Notes: a model not told the origin generated them from the letters alone. A DNA stretch of 64,000 nt from a bacterium YEK0313 (GCA_000751295.2 CCMO02000001.1:4678615-4742614); one strand, 5' to 3'; positions 25,200 to 32,952 are shown, counted from the first letter of the stretch. Numbers and translations: made by a program.

Positions 25200-25937
25200 T
25201 CAGATCGGGCGCAGCACGCGGCGCAGGAAATCCTGCGTGCGTGGCTCCTGGGGCGCGCCGAGCACTGCCTCGGCCGGTCCCTGTTCGACGATGACGCCGC
25301 CGTCGATGAAGATGACGCGGTCGGCGACCTCGCGCGCGAAGCCCATTTCATGGGTCACGACCACCATGGTCAGGCCCTCGTCGGCCAGGCTGCGCATGAC
25401 GCTCAGCACCTCCCCGACCAGTTCCGGATCGAGCGCCGAGGTCGGCTCGTCGAACAGGATGGCCTTCGGCTGCATGGCGAGCGCCCGGGCGATGGCCACC
25501 CGCTGCTGCTGGCCGCCGGACAGCGAAGCGGGATAGGCATCGGCCTTTTCGCCGAGGCCTACCCGGCCGAGCAGCGCCATGCCGCGGGCGGCCGCGGCCC
25601 GAGGGTCCTCGCCCTTCACGTAGATCGGCCCTTCGATGACGTTTTCGAGCGCCGTGCGGTGCGGGAACAGGTTGAACCGCTGGAACACCATCGACACCTG
25701 CTGGCGGATCGCGCGGATCGACCGCTGGCGCCGGTCGACCGTCGTGCCCTCCACCGTGATGGTGCCGGCATCGTAGCTCTCCAGGCCGTTCATGCAGCGC
25801 AGGATGGTCGACTTGCCGGAGCCCGAGGGGCCGATGATGCAGACCACCTCGCCCTTCTCCACCCGGGCGGTGAAGCCGCGCACCACATGGTTCTGGCCGA
25901 AGCTCTTCCTGACGTCGACGAGTTCGATCATGGCCAT
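25200..25937 (-). CDS. Polar amino-acid ABC transporter ATP-binding protein (GlnQ/HisP-like)
   Basis: A 245-residue ABC ATPase of the polar amino-acid uptake class. Walker A is IGPSGSGKST, the Q-loop is VSMVFQRFNLFPH, the signature is LSGGQQQRV, Walker B is ILFDEPTSALDPE, and the switch is VVVTHEMGFAREVADRV. A second ATG two codons in is possible. It lies 4 nt after the permease gene. It may also energise the orphan binding protein/permease pair at 59-60.6 kb, which has no ATPase gene beside it. Confidence 0.93.
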   Translation of the reverse strand: MAMIELVDVRKSFGQNHVVRGFTARVEKGEVVCIIGPSGSGKSTILRCMNGLESYDAGTITVEGTTVDRRQRSIRAIRQQVSMVFQRFNLFPHRTALENVIEGPIYVKGEDPRAAAARGMALLGRVGLGEKADAYPASLSGGQQQRVAIARALAMQPKAILFDEPTSALDPELVGEVLSVMRSLADEGLTMVVVTHEMGFAREVADRVIFIDGGVIVEQGPAEAVLGAPQEPRTQDFLRRVLRPI

Positions 25938-25941
25938 GGCG

Positions 25942-26595
25942 TCACTTCCGTCCGAAGCGCTTCTCGAGCCAGGAGACGAGCCCGATCAGGGGCAGGCACA
26001 TGGCGAGATAGAGCATGGCGACCAGCGTGAAGACCGTGCTGTTCTGGAAGGTGGAGGCGGCGATCAGGCGGCCCTGCTGGGCAAGCTCGGCCACCGTGAT
26101 GGTGGAAGCCTGGGAGGAATCCTTCAGCATCATCACCATGATGTTGCCGTAGGGCGGCAGGATGATGCGGAAGGCCTGCGGCAGCACGACGCGCCGCATG
26201 GTCATCCACCAGCCCATGCCGATGGTTTGCGCCGCCTCGATCTGGCCTGGATCGACGGCCTCGATGCCGGCCCGGAAATTCTCCGCGTGGTAGGCCGAAT
26301 AGGCGATGCCGAGGCCGATGATCGCCGCCTGCAGGGCGGTGAGCGTGATGCCGAGATCGGGCAGCACGAAATAGATCCAGAACAGCTGGACGATGATCGG
26401 AATGCCCCTGATCACATTGACGACGGTCGCCGCGATCACCACCAGCGGCCGGATGCCCGACACCCGCATCAGCGCCCAGACGAGGCCGAGCAGTGTCGAC
26501 AGCACCAGCGAGCCGAGCGTGACCACGACGGTCAGCCAGAGACCCTGGGCGAGGATGGGCAGAAACTCGACGGCCTGCCGATAGAAGGTCTGCAT
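25942..26595 (-). CDS. Polar amino-acid ABC transporter permease (HisM/GlnP-like)
   Basis: A 217-residue permease with about five hydrophobic helices. The N-terminal GLWLTVVVTLGSLVLSTLLG and the EAA loop (EAAQTIGMGWWMTMRRVVLPQAFRIILPPYGN) that contacts the ATPase are characteristic of the HisMQ family. The frame is open further upstream, but MQTFYRQAVEFLPILAQG is the usual start. It is encoded between the ATPase and the binding protein, and only one permease gene is present, so it may act as a homodimer. Confidence 0.92.
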   Translation of the reverse strand: MQTFYRQAVEFLPILAQGLWLTVVVTLGSLVLSTLLGLVWALMRVSGIRPLVVIAATVVNVIRGIPIIVQLFWIYFVLPDLGITLTALQAAIIGLGIAYSAYHAENFRAGIEAVDPGQIEAAQTIGMGWWMTMRRVVLPQAFRIILPPYGNIMVMMLKDSSQASTITVAELAQQGRLIAASTFQNSTVFTLVAMLYLAMCLPLIGLVSWLEKRFGRK

Positions 26596-26669
26596 GAACG
26601 AACCCGGTCGCGTGCTCGATCGAGGCCGCGCCGCCTCGCCCACGACGGGCTGCGGCGCGGAAAGTGCGC

Positions 26670-27440
26670 CTATTCCTGGCCCCATTTGGCCAGCACGCGC
26701 TTGACCGTGCCGTCCTGCTTCAGCTTGGCGAGCGAGGTGTTGAGCCGCCTGACGAGCTCCGCATCGGCCTTGCGCACGCCGAAGGCGACCGAGCCGGTTA
26801 CCGCCGGCTTGTAGCTGCGCACCAGGCGCACCTCCGGAAACCGACCGAGCTGCAGGTTGTAGGCTGCGATCGGGAAATCGGCGAAGCCGGCGCCGAGCCG
26901 GCCGGTATTCACGTCGCGCATGATGTCGGGAATGCTCTCGTAGATGCGCACGTCGGAAAAGACGCCCGATGCCTTCAGCGGCTCGACGAAGGCGGTGCCG
27001 GCCTGCACGCCGGCAACCTTGCCCTTGAGGCCGGCAAGGTCGGCATAGTCGGTCGTGTCGGTCTTCGGCACCATCAGGCCCTCGCCATAGGTGTAGACCG
27101 TGTCGGAGAAGTCGATCACCTGGCGGCGCTGATCGGTCGCGAACATGGCGGCCGAGATGATGTCGATGCGGTTGGAGGTGAGCGCCCCGATCAGTGCCGA
27201 GAACTGCATCGGCTCGACCGCGACGTCGAAACCGGCATCCTTGCCGACCTCGGTGATCAGGTCGACCATGATGCCCTGGATGGTGTTGGTCGCCGTGTCC
27301 AGGAAGGTGAAGGGAACGCCCGTCGGCGTCGAGCCGACGCGCAGCCTCTGGCGCTGGGCGTGTGACGGCCGGATCGCGGCGGCGGCAAGGCCGGCCCCCG
27401 CGGTGGCAAGGAATGTGCGGCGTTCGATGGCGCGCGTCAT
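26670..27440 (-). CDS. Polar amino-acid ABC transporter periplasmic binding protein
   Basis: A 256-residue type II periplasmic binding protein (bacterial extracellular solute-binding family 3). The leader ERRTFLATAGAGLAAAAIRPSHAQ is twin-arginine-like. Mature features are PTGVPFTFLDTATNTIQGIMVDLITEVGKDAG and IDIISAAMFATDQRRQVIDFSDTVY, typical of the fold. It is the first gene of the minus-strand amine/amino-acid module. Its promoter faces the XRE-cupin gene across a region with ATTTCA/TGAAAT dyads. The ligand cannot be assigned. Confidence 0.92.
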   Translation of the reverse strand: MTRAIERRTFLATAGAGLAAAAIRPSHAQRQRLRVGSTPTGVPFTFLDTATNTIQGIMVDLITEVGKDAGFDVAVEPMQFSALIGALTSNRIDIISAAMFATDQRRQVIDFSDTVYTYGEGLMVPKTDTTDYADLAGLKGKVAGVQAGTAFVEPLKASGVFSDVRIYESIPDIMRDVNTGRLGAGFADFPIAAYNLQLGRFPEVRLVRSYKPAVTGSVAFGVRKADAELVRRLNTSLAKLKQDGTVKRVLAKWGQE

Positions 27441-27483
27441 GGCTGGCTTCCTCTGCTGGCTTACGCCGGTTTTTTCATTGTCG

Positions 27484-27539
27484 TGAAATCCTGCGCACGA
27501 TCGAGGCTTGCTTGCAAGTAGATTTCACCAATATGAAAT
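27484..27539. promoter_or_regulatory. Candidate operator cluster between importer and XRE-cupin regulator
   Basis: A relatively AT-rich stretch between the divergent starts holds ATTTCA-CCAATA-TGAAAT, a perfect 6-bp dyad at 27522-27539. There is a further TGAAAT at 27484-27489 and the palindrome CTTGCAAG at 27511-27518. XRE-cupin regulators such as PuuR bind short AT-rich dyads in exactly this position. The binding protein gene starts 44 bp to one side and the regulator 28 bp to the other. Confidence 0.45.
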
Positions 27540-27566
27540 AGCAGTGCATCATCCAGGAATGCCAAC

Positions 27567-28160
27567 ATGCCAGGCTCGGTCCTTCCCCTGCCCGCGACCG
27601 TCGACCGAGAGGTGGGCGCACGCATTCGCGCCCTGCGCCAGGCCAAGGGCCTGTCGCTGGAGACGGTCGCCGCCAAGGCCAACCTTTCGATCGGGTTCGT
27701 CAGCCAGATCGAGCGCGGCCTCTCCTCGCCCTCGCTGAAGGCCCTCGCCTCGCTCGCCGACGCGCTGGGGCTGCCCATTGCCGGCCTGTTCGAGGCGCGG
27801 GCTCCCGCCGAGGACGGCCAGGCCGTGGTCGTGCACGCCGATCAGCGCAGCGTGCTGCAGCTCTGGCGCTCCGGCATCGTCAAGCAACTCCTGACGCCCG
27901 ACGGGCCGGATGCCGCCCTCAACGTCTTCATGATCATTATGGCGCCCGGCGCCTCGACCGGCGCCGAGCCCTACAGCCATCTCGGCGAGGAGGCCGGCCT
28001 GGTCCTCGAGGGCGCCATCAGCCTGACCGTCGACGACCGGTCCTGGACGTTGAAGGCCGGCGACAGCTTCCGGTTCGAAAGCTCCCGGCCGCACCGTTTC
28101 GCCAATGCCGCGGAGGGCGAGAGCCGGGTGGTCTGGGTCAATGCCCGGACCCGTGCCTGA
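27567..28160 (+). CDS. XRE-family regulator with C-terminal cupin domain (PuuR-like)
   Basis: A 197-residue regulator. The N-terminal lambda-repressor-type HTH (about residues 12-65: VGARIRALRQAKGLSLETVAAKANLSIGFVSQIERGLSSPSLKALASLADALG) is joined to a cupin domain (EPYSHLGEEAGLVLEGAISLTVDDRSWTLKAGDSFRFESSRPHRFAN). This is the PuuR/SutR architecture, in which the cupin senses a small metabolite. It is divergent from the ABC importer and FAD oxidase genes, which are its likely targets. Confidence 0.93.
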   Translation: MPGSVLPLPATVDREVGARIRALRQAKGLSLETVAAKANLSIGFVSQIERGLSSPSLKALASLADALGLPIAGLFEARAPAEDGQAVVVHADQRSVLQLWRSGIVKQLLTPDGPDAALNVFMIIMAPGASTGAEPYSHLGEEAGLVLEGAISLTVDDRSWTLKAGDSFRFESSRPHRFANAAEGESRVVWVNARTRA

Positions 28161-28275
28161 CCGGGCCCCGCAGCCGGCCGTTCCCGCGTAGTCCCTAAAC
28201 GGCCATCTTGCCTTGCCGCGCCCGGACGCCTCTGATCGGCGGCAGTCCGCGACCCGCAAGAAGGAGCAAGGCGCC

Positions 28276-29070
28276 ATGCAGGATCAGCCCCTCACCGTCA
28301 CCCGCTCCATGGACGGCCGCCTGGCCGAGATCGGCTTCGACACCGGCACCCCGGCCAATGCGCTCTCGATCGAGGCGATGCAGGCGCTCCACGACTGCGC
28401 GCTCGCGCTGCAGCGCGATCGCGACGTGACCGCGGTGGTGCTGGCCGGGCGGCCGGACCGGTTCTCGCTCGGCTTCGACCTGAAGGCCGCCGGCGGCCGG
28501 CTGGAGGTCGGCCTCGCCGAACGTCGCGAGCTTCTGTCGATCGGCCCGCGCATGTGCCGCGCCTGGGCCGAGATCGAGGCCTTCACCGTCGCGGCCGTCG
28601 AAGGCTGGTGCGTCGGCGGCGGCGTCGCCCTCGCCGTCTCGCTCGACCTCAGGGTCGCCGGCCGGAGCGCCACCTTCTACGTGCCGGAGATCGAGCGCGG
28701 CATGAACATGAGCTGGGGTTCGGTGCCGCGCATCGTCAATCTCGTCGGCCCGGCCAAGGCGAAGCGCATCGTGGTGCTGGCCGAGCGGATCGGCGCCGAG
28801 CGGGCGCTGGCCTGGGGGCTGGCCGACGAGATCGCCGAGGACGGCGCCGCGGTGACGCTGGCGACGACGCTCGCGCGGCGCGCCGCCAGCCTGCCCCCGG
28901 TCGCCGTGCGCATGTGCAAGCAGGGCATCGATCTCTACGCCAATGCGCTGTCGCAGGCCGCCAGCGGGCTCGACCGCGACCAGTATCTGCTGGCCATGAC
29001 CGGCGAGGACTACGCGGAAGGCGTCGCCTCGTTCCTGGAAAAGCGCGAGCCGCACTGGACCGGACGCTAG
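28276..29070 (+). CDS. Enoyl-CoA hydratase/isomerase (crotonase) family protein
   Basis: A 264-residue crotonase-fold protein. VVLAGRPDRFSLGFDLKAAGG and VAAVEGWCVGGGVALAVSLDLRVAG provide the oxyanion hole. The active-site loop VPEIERGMNMSWGSVPRIVNLVG has Glu at the position of the first hydratase glutamate and Ser/Trp around the second. The start follows AAGGAG. It lies 115 nt after the XRE-cupin gene and may share its transcript. The true reaction is not defined by sequence. Confidence 0.88.
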   Translation: MQDQPLTVTRSMDGRLAEIGFDTGTPANALSIEAMQALHDCALALQRDRDVTAVVLAGRPDRFSLGFDLKAAGGRLEVGLAERRELLSIGPRMCRAWAEIEAFTVAAVEGWCVGGGVALAVSLDLRVAGRSATFYVPEIERGMNMSWGSVPRIVNLVGPAKAKRIVVLAERIGAERALAWGLADEIAEDGAAVTLATTLARRAASLPPVAVRMCKQGIDLYANALSQAASGLDRDQYLLAMTGEDYAEGVASFLEKREPHWTGR

Positions 29071-29208
29071 CAAGGAGCGCGCGGCCCGCGTGGCCGGCCC
29101 CCGAAATGCTTGCGCTCCGGGCGGAAGGCCCGACATCGGGCCGACCGGCTCCCGCGCATGGCGCCCCTGCGGGCATGCCGGAGGCCCGTCGGCACCTGGA
29201 GGCTCACC

Positions 29209-29304
29209 ATGGAGACGAGCGTCAGACAGTACTTCGAGCGGTATGAAGGCGTCTTCCGGCGCGCCCTCGGCGGCGACGTCGATCCGAAAGCGCAGGCCGG
29301 CGGC
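29209..29304 (+). pseudogene. N-terminal remnant of an NTF2/SnoaL-like protein
   Basis: An ATG with a good GGAGG site opens a short frame reading METSVRQYFERYEGVFRRAL then GGDVDP. It looks like the first helix of a small NTF2/SnoaL-fold protein (usually 120-150 residues). After about 26-28 residues the family resemblance stops, exactly where the convergent histidine kinase gene ends. The reading frame continues only as antisense of the kinase. I read it as a gene truncated at the edge of the copper island. The family assignment is from memory of similar N-termini and is tentative. Confidence 0.45.
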
Positions 29305-30630
29305 CTACGCCGCCGTCCCGACCGGCAGCAGCACGGTCACCGCGAGGCCGCCACCGGCGGCATCCGACAGGATCACGTCGCCGCCATGGGCGCGCACGAT
29401 CGAGCGCGCGACCGTGAGCCCGAGCCCGACGCCGCCGGTCGCCTTGTTGCGGGACCCCTCGAGCCGGTGGAAGGGGGCGAAGACCGCCTCCCTGTCCGCC
29501 GCCGCGATGCCCGGCCCATGGTCGGTCACCACCACTCGCGCCTTGCCGCCCTCGGCCGACACAGCGATGTCCGCGCGCCCGCCATAGGTGATCGCATTCT
29601 CGATGACATTGGTGAGGGCCCGCTTCAACGCGAGCTTGCGGCCCGCGATGACCGTGGCGCGCGGCGCGGTGACGCTGGCCGGCCGGCCCATCTCGTCGAG
29701 ATCGTTGGCGATCGCCTCGACCAGCGAGACGAGATCGACGGGGCGCACCGGCTCGTCCGACCTGTCGCCGCGCAGGAAAGCCAGGGTGCCCTCGATCATC
29801 GCCTCCATTTCCGCAATGTCGGCCTCGATCTCCGCCCGGGCCGCGTCGTCGGGCACGTCGACGGTGCGGAAGCGCAGCCGCGTCAGCGGCGATTTCAAGT
29901 CATGGGAAATGGCGGCCAGCGTCTGGCTGCGATCGTCCATCAGCTTGCGGATGCGCACCTGCATCTCGTTGAAGGCCGCGGCAAGCTGCCTGACCTCGGT
30001 CGGTCCGCGTTCCGGCAGCGCGACCACATCAGCTCCGGTCGCGAACCGCCGGGCGGCGTCCGCCACCAGCTTCACGGGCCGGGTCAGCCAGCCGACGAGC
30101 AGGATCGCCACCACCACGAGCCCGCCGGCCATCAGGGACGTCGAGGATATCGTGCCGTGGCTCGTGATCGGCGGCACGCGCACCGGCACCATGCCGACAT
30201 TGACCCAGCTCCGGTCGGGCAGCTGCATGGAGACCATGGCGATGTGCTCGTCATCGCCGGGCACGGCGCTGGCGCCGATGACCAGCCGGTCGCCGGAAAG
30301 TTCCGGCGCGATGGCGGCAAGCCGCCCGCGCAAGCCGTCGAGCCGTCCGGTGCCGGCACCGCGCACCGCCTGGTCCGTCGGTCCCCAGTGCACGTCGAAC
30401 GGGCCGCCGGAGAGGGCGTGAGCAGTCTGCTCGCGTTCGGCGGGCGCGACGTGCCGGACCGTGCGCATGACCGACACCAGCCGCTCGGCGAGCCGCTGGT
30501 CGTTGTTCGAGCCGATCTCGGCCTCCAGGGCGGCGCGATAGGTCGCAAGGCTCGCCAGGTGCAGAATGCCGATCGCCACCAGCAGCACGATGATGGTGCG
30601 GCCAGGGACCGAATTGGCGAGAGCGATCAC
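29305..30630 (-). CDS. Sensor histidine kinase of the copper-island two-component system
   Basis: A 441-residue membrane kinase. An N-terminal membrane helix (TIIVLLVAIGILHLASLA) is followed by a periplasmic sensor of about 130 residues, a second helix (SLMAGGLVVVAILLVGWL) and a HAMP segment. Catalytic blocks are the H-box AAISHDLKSPLTRLR, N-box ALTNVIENAITYGG, G1 VTDHGPGIAAADRE, F-box FAPFHRLEGSRN and G2 GGVGLGLTVAR. Its start overlaps the response-regulator stop (ATGA). The location at the end of a copper-resistance run suggests a periplasmic Cu/Ag sensor, although no Met/His cluster is obvious in the sensor domain. Confidence 0.93.
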   Translation of the reverse strand: MIALANSVPGRTIIVLLVAIGILHLASLATYRAALEAEIGSNNDQRLAERLVSVMRTVRHVAPAEREQTAHALSGGPFDVHWGPTDQAVRGAGTGRLDGLRGRLAAIAPELSGDRLVIGASAVPGDDEHIAMVSMQLPDRSWVNVGMVPVRVPPITSHGTISSTSLMAGGLVVVAILLVGWLTRPVKLVADAARRFATGADVVALPERGPTEVRQLAAAFNEMQVRIRKLMDDRSQTLAAISHDLKSPLTRLRFRTVDVPDDAARAEIEADIAEMEAMIEGTLAFLRGDRSDEPVRPVDLVSLVEAIANDLDEMGRPASVTAPRATVIAGRKLALKRALTNVIENAITYGGRADIAVSAEGGKARVVVTDHGPGIAAADREAVFAPFHRLEGSRNKATGGVGLGLTVARSIVRAHGGDVILSDAAGGGLAVTVLLPVGTAA

Positions 30631-31397
30631 TCCCGCCGCACCGACGGGCTGAACATGTAGCCGACGCCGCGCACCGTCTTGATCATGGAATGCGGACTGT
30701 CCGCGTCGTCGATCTTCTTGCGCAGCCGGCTGATCTGCACGTCGATCGACCGGTCGAAGCCGGTCGCGATCCGGTTGCGCGCGGCATCCAGGAGATGCTC
30801 GCGGGTGAGCACGCGCTGCGGCGCCTCCAAAAGGGTCAGCAGCAGGTCGTAGTCGCCGCTGGTCAGTTCGATGATCACGCCCTGCGGGTCGATGAGATCG
30901 CGCCGCAGCGTGTCCAGGACCCAGCCCTCGAACATGTAGCGCCGGGCCCTGACGACCGGCTCGCCGTCGCGCGGCCCGAAGGCACGGCGCAGCACCGCAT
31001 TGATCCGCGCCAGCAGTTCGCGCGGATTGAACGGCTTGGTGAGGTAGTCGTCGGCGCCGATCTCGAGGCCGACGATCCGGTCGGTCTCGTCGCCCTTGGC
31101 GGTCAGCATGATGATCGGCGTCTGCGCCTGGGCGCGTATCTCCCGGCAGAGCTCGAGGCCGCTGATGCCGGGCAGCATGACGTCGAGAATGATCAGCTCG
31201 ACCGGCGCATGTCCCATCACCTCGCGCATCTCGTAGCCGTCACGCGCGGCGCTGACCTTGAAGCCGTTGGCGCGCAGGAACTTCGCGACGAGATGGCGGA
31301 TCTGACCGTCGTCATCGACGACGAGGACATGCGTACCGCTGCCCGGTTCCGGGATGGTGCGCTGGGCGGCGTTGCCGGTGGGAAAGGAGAGGTTCAT
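30627..31397 (-). CDS. OmpR/PhoB-type response regulator
   Basis: A 256-residue regulator. The receiver domain (about 23-140) has the acidic pair VVDDD, phosphoacceptor in LIILDVMLPG, the conserved Thr in MLTAKG and Lys in YLTKPFN. The C-terminal winged helix (about 155-250) has ELTSGDYDLLLTLLEAPQRVLTREHLLDAAR and SIDVQISRLRKKIDD, ending GVGYMF. A TTACAAATTGTTGC box lies 75 bp upstream and another copy precedes the efflux-gene run. The likely role is copper/silver-responsive activator, by context. Confidence 0.93.
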   Translation of the reverse strand: MNLSFPTGNAAQRTIPEPGSGTHVLVVDDDGQIRHLVAKFLRANGFKVSAARDGYEMREVMGHAPVELIILDVMLPGISGLELCREIRAQAQTPIIMLTAKGDETDRIVGLEIGADDYLTKPFNPRELLARINAVLRRAFGPRDGEPVVRARRYMFEGWVLDTLRRDLIDPQGVIIELTSGDYDLLLTLLEAPQRVLTREHLLDAARNRIATGFDRSIDVQISRLRKKIDDADSPHSMIKTVRGVGYMFSPSVRRE

Positions 31398-31471
31398 GGC
31401 TGTTCGCGTCGACCCCCGAGGTGACCTGATCGTCCATAGCGGCCTCAGGTCACGCCAGCGTTTCGCCTCGG

Positions 31472-31485
31472 TTACAAATTGTTGC
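31472..31485. promoter_or_regulatory. Candidate response-regulator box upstream of the regulator gene
   Basis: The sequence TTACAAATTGTTGC (ACAA-A-TTGT dyad core) lies 75 bp upstream of the response-regulator start. The same 14-mer with one central change occurs at 36160, in the same orientation relative to its gene. It resembles the ACAA/TTGT halves of the E. coli CusR box, with shorter spacing. This suggests autoregulation. Confidence 0.5.
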
Positions 31486-31498
31486 GGCCGCCGGGCGC

Positions 31499-31969
31499 TC
31501 AGCCCGGCAGAGCCACGCCGCCCCGGAAACGCATGAACATGGAGGGCTGGGCCTCGCCAAAGGCCATCACCTCATAGGTGTCGGGATCGGCGCCCGGCAC
31601 CTCCATGCCCGGCGAGCCGACCGGCATGCCCGGCACGGCAAGGCCGCGGATCGCCGGCCGTTCGGCGAGCAACCTTGCGAGCGCCTCGGCCGGGACATGG
31701 CCCTCCAGCACGAAGCCTTCGACCTCGGCGGTGTGGCACGACCACAAGGGCTGCGGCACGCCGAGACGCGCCTTGACCGCATTGATGCGGGCGTCCTCGA
31801 CGATGCGGGTCGGATAGCCGGCGGCGGCGACATGCTCGGCCCAGGCGCCGCAGCAGCCGCAGGACGGATCCTTGTGCACCACCACCAGCGGCCTGCCGGC
31901 CGCCGACAGCGAACGCGGGCCCGCCGCCATGACCATGGCCGCCAGCGCGGCGCGACGATTAATCATCAT
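31499..31969 (-). CDS. DUF411 periplasmic metal-related protein
   Basis: A 156-residue DUF411 protein. The signal region MINRRAALAAMVMAAGPRSLSAAG precedes VVVHKDPSCGCCGAWAEHV, the Cys-rich motif that defines the family. LWSCHTAEVEGFVLEGHVPAE and GLAVPGMPVGSPGME, with further Cys, His and Met, complete it. Such proteins occur in copper and other metal resistance clusters and are thought to bind metal in the periplasm. The start follows AGGAGA. It lies between the CusF-like gene and the regulator gene. Confidence 0.9.
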   Translation of the reverse strand: MMINRRAALAAMVMAAGPRSLSAAGRPLVVVHKDPSCGCCGAWAEHVAAAGYPTRIVEDARINAVKARLGVPQPLWSCHTAEVEGFVLEGHVPAEALARLLAERPAIRGLAVPGMPVGSPGMEVPGADPDTYEVMAFGEAQPSMFMRFRGGVALPG

Positions 31970-32000
31970 GTCGCCAGTCTCCTGGTTGTCGGGAACGGAC

Positions 32001-32034
32001 GGGGCGGCACCGGCCTCCCAACCGGTACCGCCCC
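32001..32034 (-). terminator. Intercistronic stem-loop between cusF-like and DUF411 genes
   Basis: GGGGCGGCACCGG and CCGGTACCGCCCC pair as 7+5 bp with one mismatch around an 8-nt loop. A smaller CCGCC/GGCGG hairpin lies at 32041-32055. No T-run follows on the minus strand, so these may protect an mRNA 3' end or weaken read-through rather than terminate fully. Confidence 0.4.
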
Positions 32035-32067
32035 GCCTGCCCGCCGTAAAGGCGGAACGGCGTCTCG

Positions 32068-32361
32068 TCAGCGGGCGCGCTGGATGCGCGTCACGGTGAT
32101 CTGGCCGTTGACGCGGTCGGCCTCGAAGCGCACGCGGTCGCCCTGGCGGACCTGGGTCAGCATGGCGGGATCGGCGACCCGGAACACCATGGTCATGCCG
32201 TCCATGTCGAGATTCGGGATCGGACCGTGCTTCAGGGTGATGCGGCCGCGCTCGGCCTCGATCTTGACCACCTCGCCGCTCACCTGCTGGGCGCTCGCGC
32301 CCGTCACCTGACCGGCAACCGCAAACGCTGCGGCGAGGACGAGAGCCTTGAGCCTGTTCAT
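32068..32361 (-). CDS. CusF-like periplasmic copper-binding protein
   Basis: A 97-residue secreted OB-fold protein. A signal peptide (ending GASAQ near residue 24) precedes GEVVKIEAERGRITLKHGPIPNLDMDGMTMVFRV and an acidic/basic barrel ending TVTRIQRA. His in LKHGP and the two Met of MTM match the Cu(I)/Ag(I) ligands H36, M47 and M49 of E. coli CusF. The cation-pi tryptophan (W44) is replaced by Met, which would make a His-Met3 site. Starts after AAGGAGAACC. It likely delivers copper to the CusBA pump or the oxidase. Confidence 0.88.
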   Translation of the reverse strand: MNRLKALVLAAAFAVAGQVTGASAQQVSGEVVKIEAERGRITLKHGPIPNLDMDGMTMVFRVADPAMLTQVRQGDRVRFEADRVNGQITVTRIQRAR

Positions 32362-32387
32362 GATGGTTCTCCTTGTTCCGAGCGCGC

Positions 32388-32846
32388 TCAGCGCACGATG
32401 ATCCGGCCGTGCATGCCGGCCTGATAGTGCCCCGGGATGAGGCAGGCATATTCGAAGGTGCCGGCATTGGTGAAACGCCAGACGATCTCGCCGCTCTTCG
32501 ACGGCTCGACTTTGACGGCGTTCGGGTCGGCATGCTCCATGTCGGGATTGCGCTCCATCGCCGCCTTGTGGCGCTGGTTGCCCTCCGGCGTGTCGATGAC
32601 CATTTCGTGGTCCAGCATGCCGGCATTGCTGACGACGAAACGCACCGTGTCGCCGCGCCTGATGGTGATTTCGGCCGGCTCGAACAGCATGCGGCCGTCG
32701 GCCTCCAGCATGCGGACCTCGACGGTGCGGCTGGCATTTTCGCGATGTCCCGCCTCGCCGGCCGGCGACGACGGTCCGTGGGCGACGGCGATGCCGCCGA
32801 GCGCGATGAGCCCGGCAAGCGCCGCGAGAGTTGAACGATAGGCCAT
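32388..32846 (-). CDS. Cupredoxin-domain periplasmic copper protein
   Basis: A 152-residue plastocyanin/azurin-like protein. The signal peptide ends near AVAHG. The blue-copper ligands can be traced as His in GMLDHEMVI, Cys and His in FEYACLIPGHY, and Met in AGMHG. An insertion with MERNPDMEHADPNAV adds Met/His residues that may bind extra copper. Its start codon and ribosome site lie inside one arm of a perfect 54-bp inverted repeat shared with the end of the multicopper oxidase gene, so its translation may depend on upstream ribosomes opening that hairpin. Confidence 0.9.
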   Translation of the reverse strand: MAYRSTLAALAGLIALGGIAVAHGPSSPAGEAGHRENASRTVEVRMLEADGRMLFEPAEITIRRGDTVRFVVSNAGMLDHEMVIDTPEGNQRHKAAMERNPDMEHADPNAVKVEPSKSGEIVWRFTNAGTFEYACLIPGHYQAGMHGRIIVR

Positions 32847-32952
32847 GATCGATCCCTGTCCGGTGACGTGTCAGTGGTTGGAATGGCCGCGCCGCGACCG
32901 GCGCGGCCATTCCAACCACTGACACGTCACCGGACAGGGATCGATCATGGCC
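32841..32952. repeat. Perfect inverted repeat: 54-bp arms, 4-nt loop
   Basis: The left arm (32841-32894) is the exact reverse complement of the right arm (32899-32952), with only CGAC between. I checked all 54 pairs. The left arm contains the cupredoxin start codon and ribosome site and the stop codon of the multicopper oxidase. The right arm encodes about 18 residues of the oxidase C-terminus. In mRNA it would form an extremely stable hairpin hiding the cupredoxin start. Perfect cruciforms of this size are rare in bacterial genomes and can arise by template switching, or as an assembly/library artefact. Confidence 0.95.
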
